This document shows positions 59,024 to 64,000 of a stretch of DNA of 64,000 nucleotides, piece after piece (positions within the stretch are counted from its first letter, which is position 1; the number at the start of each line of letters is the position of its first letter). The DNA comes from an uncultured Myxococcales bacterium. GTDB lineage: Bacteria; Myxococcota_A; UBA9042; DTJE01. The stretch covers positions 1 through 64,000 of the forward strand of contig CALJUR010000102.1 of the NCBI GenBank assembly GCA_937975765.1, read 5' to 3'. Under the pieces are notes generated by a model. The model made no database searches. It had not been told where the DNA came from and saw only the letters and a program-made list of their open reading frames with translations. The position numbers and the translations under genes were made by a program.

Positions 59024-60952
59024 TCACTCCGCGATGTACTTCCCGCGCGGGGTGTAGTGCGTGTGCAGCAGCTTGTGCGACAGGTGGCCGCAGGGGCCTT
59101 CCTTCAGGAACTCCTGGTACAGGTGCAGCACGGCCGGGTTCTCGTGCGACTTGCGGACCGGGTACGCCGAGTCCTCGCTGTAGATCGCCCGGGCCCGCGC
59201 CTCGCGGATCTCCAGGGTGGTCGGGATCGGCTGGCCGCCGCCGCCCAGGCAGCCGCCCGGGCAGCCCATGAACTCGATGAAGTGGCACTGGGACAGCGGG
59301 CCGCCCTTCTTGAGGTCCTCCATGACCTTGTGGGCGTTCGCGGTCCCGTGGGCCACCGCCACCTTCACCGTCACGCCGTCCAGGAAGTCCCAGGACTCGA
59401 ACAGCGGCTTCAGCAGCGCCGGAACCTCGCCGACCTTCGGGATCTTCAGTTCGACGTACCGGATGCCTTCCATGCCGCGGACCGGGATGATGTCGGCGTG
59501 CTCGAACAGGTTCTCGACCTTGATGCCGACCACCAGCTCGATGACGGTGCGCAGCGCCGCCTCCATGACGCCGCCGGTCGCGCCGAAGATGACGCCCGAG
59601 CCCGTCGCCGAACCGAAGGGCGCGTCGAAGTCGGACTTCGGCATCTTCGGCAGGTCGATCCCGGCCTCCTGGATCATCTTGGCCAGTTCCCGCGTGGTCA
59701 GGCCGTAGTCCACGTCCTTGTAGCCCGAGTCGACCATCTCCGGCCGGTTGCACTCGAACTTCTTGGCCGAGCAGGGCATCAGCGCGACGGTCACGATGTC
59801 CTTCGGGTCGATGCCGTTCAACTGGGCGTAGTACGTCTTGATGACCGCGCCGAACATCTGCTGCGGCGACTTGGCCGACGACACGTGCGGGATGTACTCG
59901 GGGTACATGTGCTCGAGGTACTTGACCCACCCCGGGCTGCACGACGTGAACTGCGGCAGGAAGACCGGGCCCTTCTTCGTCTTCAGGGCGTCCTGCAGCC
60001 GCAGCAGCAGCTCGGTGCCCTCCTCGAGGATGGTCAGGTCCGCCGTGAAGTTCGTGTCGAAGACCTTGTCGAACCCGCACAGGCGCAGGGCCGTGTTCAT
60101 CTCGAACGTCAGGGGGTTGCCCGCGGGCAGGCCGAAGCACTCGCCGATCGCCGCGCGGGGCGCCGGCGCCGTCTGGATGACGACGTGCTTCTTCGGGTCG
60201 TCGATGGCCGCCCACACCTCGTCCGTCGGGTCGTTGGCCCGCAGGGCGCCGGTCGGGCAGCGGTTGATGCACTGGCCGCAGTTGATGCAGACGACGTCCG
60301 CCAGCGGCTTGTCCATGAACGTGGCGATCTTGGTCTTGTCGCCGCGCTCGATGGCCTCCAGCGCGCCCACCTCCTGCAGGTCGATGCAGGTCCGCACGCA
60401 GCGGCGGCACAGGATGCACTTGTTCATGTCCCGGATGACGGCGTGGCTGGACTCGTCCTTCGCGTACAGCGGCTTGTCGGGATGGCCGAAACGGAAGAAG
60501 TCGACGCCGTACTCCTTGGCCAGGGACTGCAGCTCGCAGTTGCCGTTGCGGGCGCAGGTGTAGCAGTCGCCGTAGTGGTGCGACAGCATCAGGTCGATGA
60601 TGTGCCGGCGCGCCTGGCGCACCTTGCGGGTGTGCGTGTGGATCTTCATCGGCTGGTGGACCGGGTAGGCGCAGGACGCCTGCAAGGTCCGCATGCCCTC
60701 GACCTCGACCACGCAGATGCGGCACAGGCCGGCCTCGCAGAGGTCCGGGTGCGCACACAGGGTCGGGATCCGGATCCCGAGCTTCTTCGCGGCCTCGAGG
60801 ATCGTGGTCCCCATCGGGACCTTCACGTCCTGGCCATCGATGTTGAGCGTTACGCGCGCACCGATCATCCCCTCGTCCTCGACGGGGGGCATGACGTGGC
60901 CCGTCTGGCTGACGGGGGCGCGGCTGGTGTCAACGGTGTCCGCCATGTTCAT
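59024..60952 (-). CDS. hydA: [FeFe]-hydrogenase catalytic subunit HydA (HndD type)
   Basis: This 642-residue enzyme interconverts H2 with protons and electrons. A 2Fe-2S domain (C66, C77, C80, C94), a His-Cys3 4Fe-4S site (HHYGDC near 125-130, C133, C139) and two ferredoxin clusters (C179-C189 and C222-C232) precede the H domain. H-cluster motif L1 reads TSCSPGW (336-342) instead of TSCCPxW; L2 is MPCSAKKFE (C394) and L3 is MGCPGGC (C564, C568). The layout is that of the catalytic subunit of NAD(P)-linked or bifurcating complexes. It follows hydB by 6 bases. Confidence 0.95.
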   Translation of the reverse strand: MNMADTVDTSRAPVSQTGHVMPPVEDEGMIGARVTLNIDGQDVKVPMGTTILEAAKKLGIRIPTLCAHPDLCEAGLCRICVVEVEGMRTLQASCAYPVHQPMKIHTHTRKVRQARRHIIDLMLSHHYGDCYTCARNGNCELQSLAKEYGVDFFRFGHPDKPLYAKDESSHAVIRDMNKCILCRRCVRTCIDLQEVGALEAIERGDKTKIATFMDKPLADVVCINCGQCINRCPTGALRANDPTDEVWAAIDDPKKHVVIQTAPAPRAAIGECFGLPAGNPLTFEMNTALRLCGFDKVFDTNFTADLTILEEGTELLLRLQDALKTKKGPVFLPQFTSCSPGWVKYLEHMYPEYIPHVSSAKSPQQMFGAVIKTYYAQLNGIDPKDIVTVALMPCSAKKFECNRPEMVDSGYKDVDYGLTTRELAKMIQEAGIDLPKMPKSDFDAPFGSATGSGVIFGATGGVMEAALRTVIELVVGIKVENLFEHADIIPVRGMEGIRYVELKIPKVGEVPALLKPLFESWDFLDGVTVKVAVAHGTANAHKVMEDLKKGGPLSQCHFIEFMGCPGGCLGGGGQPIPTTLEIREARARAIYSEDSAYPVRKSHENPAVLHLYQEFLKEGPCGHLSHKLLHTHYTPRGKYIAE

Positions 60953-60958
60953 CGCCTC

Positions 60959-62151
<1,193 letters not shown>

Positions 62152-62155
<4 letters not shown>

Positions 62156-62676
62156 GCGTGTCCCTCCTCGTGCTTCGATTCGAGGGCGTACACGCCGAAG
62201 GTCTTGCGACAAGCTTCGAGGATGTCGTGGACCATCGCAGGCGTCACGCGCGTGTAGACGACGTCGTTGACCAGCATCGCCGGTCCCTGGTCGCACATGC
62301 CCAGGCAGTTCGCCCACTCCAGCGTGAACTTCCCGTCACGGGTCGTCTCGCCGAAGTCGATGCCCAGGTCGCTCTTCAACTGCTGGGCCACGCGGGCCTT
62401 GCCCTGCATGTCGCAGGAGATCGTGCGGCACAGGCGGATCACGAACTTGCCCTTCGGCTTGTGGTCCAGGAAGGAATAGAAGGAGACCACGCTGTAGACT
62501 TCCACCGGGTGGATGCCCAACTGGTCCGCCACGACCTGCATCCCGTACTCCGAGATGCGGCTGTACTTCTTCTGGATTTCCTGCAGGACCGGGATCAGGG
62601 CCGAGCGGTCGCGGCCGTACCGCTCCAGCCACTTGCCGATGTCGCTCTTCAGCCGCTCCTGATCGGTGACGAGCAT
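62152..62676 (-). CDS. hydC: HydC/HndA-like 2Fe-2S subunit (NuoE family)
   Basis: This 174-residue NuoE-type thioredoxin-fold protein has 2Fe-2S ligands in LCRTISCDM and ANCLGMC. The N-terminal helical region (LIPVLQEIQKKYSRISEYGMQVVADQLGI) is typical. It forms the NADH-side module with the flavoprotein subunit. Overlaps hydB by 4 bases and follows the response regulator by 4 bases. Confidence 0.94.
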
Positions 62677-62680
62677 GATC

Positions 62681-63058
62681 TCAGCCCCCCTTCTTCAAGA
62701 GTTCATCGACCAGGGCCAGCAGGCGCTTCGGGGGCACCGGCTTCTCCTGGAACGCGTCCACCGGGACCAGGTCCGCGCTGCGGTCGTAGGCCAGGCCCGT
62801 CACCTTGCTGATCGAGGTCAGCATCAGGATCGGGGTCTTGGTTCCCGCCCGGCGCAGGTCCTGCGCCATCACGATGCCGTCGTCCGGCGACTCCATCATC
62901 ACGTCCAGGATCAGCAGGTCCGGACGCTCGCGCTCCATCGCCTTCGTACCGTCGGCGACGTTGAACGCGGAAGCCACCGTGTGTCCTGCCTTCTCCAGGA
63001 TCAGCCGGCAATCCTCCACGAGGTCCGGATCGTCGTCGACTACCAGAATCTTCGCCAC
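62681..63058 (-). CDS. Single-domain response regulator heading the hyd operon
   Basis: This 125-residue CheY-like receiver has the acidic pair in VVDDDPDL, phospho-acceptor Asp in LLILDVMM near residue 51, Thr in LMLTSI and Lys in FQEKPVPP. There is no output domain, so it would act by protein contact. Being first gene of the hydCBA operon suggests it controls, or is controlled with, hydrogenase. The GAF kinase downstream of hydA is a plausible partner. Confidence 0.88.
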   Translation of the reverse strand: MAKILVVDDDPDLVEDCRLILEKAGHTVASAFNVADGTKAMERERPDLLILDVMMESPDDGIVMAQDLRRAGTKTPILMLTSISKVTGLAYDRSADLVPVDAFQEKPVPPKRLLALVDELLKKGG

Positions 63059-63369
63059 GCCAAGTCCTCCTCATCGAGCGCCCGGATACACCACGCCGGC
63101 GGCCCCGCTCCCTGAGCCGGCCGACGGGCGCGCGTCTGGGGGGTCGACCGGGGGTTTATTAGCCCGGTTCCCGGATGTCCGCGCTAAGCTCCGCGCATTG
63201 TAGTCAAGAGACAAACGAAAACGGAAGGGGGAAAATATCGACCTAACTCATTTTCACAACTACGACTTTTCGGGTCCGACCATCCCGAATGACACGCAAC
63301 CCATTGCCGCAACGCGTCAATCGCCGTTTCCCGGAGGCGCGATGTCCGGTTGCCGGGTCGGCGGAAGGG
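63059..63369. promoter_or_regulatory. Intergenic control region of the hyd operon
   Basis: This 311-base gap has no convincing gene. Its middle (63200-63290) is unusually AT-rich. On the minus strand it holds TACAAT (63197-63202), a possible -10 box but with a poor -35. It also has a TTGTGAA half-site near 63250, resembling half of a Rex site but lacking a good second half. The hyd operon promoter probably lies here. Confidence 0.4.
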
Positions 63370-64000
63370 TCAGTGGAAGTACTGCTCGCCGATCGAGTCG
63401 ACGGTCCCGTCGTCGGCGTAGACCTTCAGGTAGTAGTCGCCGCCGGGGTAGGTCCCGGTCCAGTCCAGAGAGGCCTCGAAGCGGCCGCCCGTCACGGCGA
63501 CCTCGGCCGAGGCGATCACCTTGTCGTTGGCCTTCGCCCAGTTGGCGTTGACGTCGGCGGCGTCCGGGTCGTCCGGGTCGATGGCGACCAGGTCGTCCCG
63601 CAGCACGTCCCGCTCGGTCTCCAGGGTGACCCTCGCCGTGCCGGTGGACAGGCCCGGGACCGCGCCGGACACGGCCACGTGCCTGTCCGCGATGCTGCCG
63701 GCCGGCGGGTCGAACCCGGCCACCCCGCGCGGGTACTGCATCGATGTAGCCGGGTCGCCCAGCAGGTTGTACAGGTCGTTGTGCTCGGCCAGGATGCGCG
63801 CTCGCTCGGTCGGCGAGTCGCAGGACGAATCGACCCCGCTGACGCTGTCCATCCACTGGCGGAAGTCATCGTCGTTCTCGATCAGTCCCTGCTTGATCGC
63901 CACGACCACCTCGCCGATCGTCTCGTAACGCATCTCCAGGGCCTTCATCTGGCTCTCGTAGGCCAGCACGGCGTTGCCGTACGGGTGCGACACGTCCGAC
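63370..64000 (-). CDS. C25-type cysteine peptidase, C-terminal part (runs off window)
   Basis: The frame is open to the right edge, so the 5' end is missing. The visible 210 residues begin after the catalytic domain with SHPYGNAVLAYESQ and a helical segment. NDLYNLLGDPATSMQYP, typical of the end of gingipain-like C25 peptidases, follows, then a beta-sandwich domain (about 95-207). A GTG at 63993 is available but would yield a fragment. It is probably a secreted or surface enzyme. It ends divergently from nothing visible, 311 bases left of which the hyd operon starts on the same strand. Confidence 0.6.
   Translation of the reverse strand, partial: SDVSHPYGNAVLAYESQMKALEMRYETIGEVVVAIKQGLIENDDDFRQWMDSVSGVDSSCDSPTERARILAEHNDLYNLLGDPATSMQYPRGVAGFDPPAGSIADRHVAVSGAVPGLSTGTARVTLETERDVLRDDLVAIDPDDPDAADVNANWAKANDKVIASAEVAVTGGRFEASLDWTGTYPGGDYYLKVYADDGTVDSIGEQYFH

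Overview
The window is very GC-rich bacterial chromosome. It most resembles an anaerobic or facultatively anaerobic member of the Myxococcota/deltaproteobacterial assemblage. This assignment is inference. It rests on Hanks-type Ser/Thr kinases, large Cys-rich lipoproteins with Asp-Pro-Gly linkers, DUF3160 and DUF2330 secreted proteins, a 'CDN..DDD.NG..DC' motif in a lipoprotein, a C25-type cysteine peptidase fragment, and a complete [FeFe]-hydrogenase maturation set.

Left host segment (1-5.5 kb): a broken Ser/Thr kinase at the edge, an intact membrane-anchored kinase, a DUF3160 lipoprotein, a pRiA4b-type protein and a VapC/AbrB-type toxin-antitoxin operon with a readable promoter and operator.

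Integrated segment (5.64-27.64 kb): two tandem integrative elements in the 3' part of a tRNA-Thr(CGT) gene. The tRNA is intact at 27590-27665 on the minus strand. Its 3' part is repeated at 5639-5686 and 21471-21515. Element 1 (5.64-21.5 kb) carries a leftward contractile-phage baseplate, tail-fibre and lysis module. It also carries rightward small zinc-ribbon genes and a tyrosine integrase. No capsid, portal, terminase, sheath, tube or tape-measure gene is visible. Element 2 (21.5-27.6 kb) carries two tyrosine integrases, a serine recombinase, an excisionase-like HTH protein, a zinc-ribbon protein and two ATPase gene fragments joined end to end.

Right host segment (27.6-64 kb): housekeeping and envelope genes (YhhN, Cys-rich lipoprotein, DsbA-like lipoprotein, TIGR01777 epimerase, hemolysin III, PlsC, PocR-type hybrid kinase, thioesterase, citrate synthase, phosphatase, DUF2330, histidine kinase, Ogt, LolC/E permease, ThiF/MoeB-like protein, MnmA). 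An IS4-like remnant sits at 44.2-44.9 kb. A leftward hydrogenase locus follows: response regulator, HydC, HydB, HydA, a GAF histidine kinase, HydG, a TM1266-type regulator, aspartase, HydF and HydE. HydABC would couple H2 to NAD(H) and possibly ferredoxin, and HydEFG would build the H-cluster. A dispersed GC-rich palindromic repeat of about 27 bp sits in many intergenic gaps from 27.8 to 57.5 kb and was not seen in the first 27.6 kb. A C25-type peptidase runs off the right edge.
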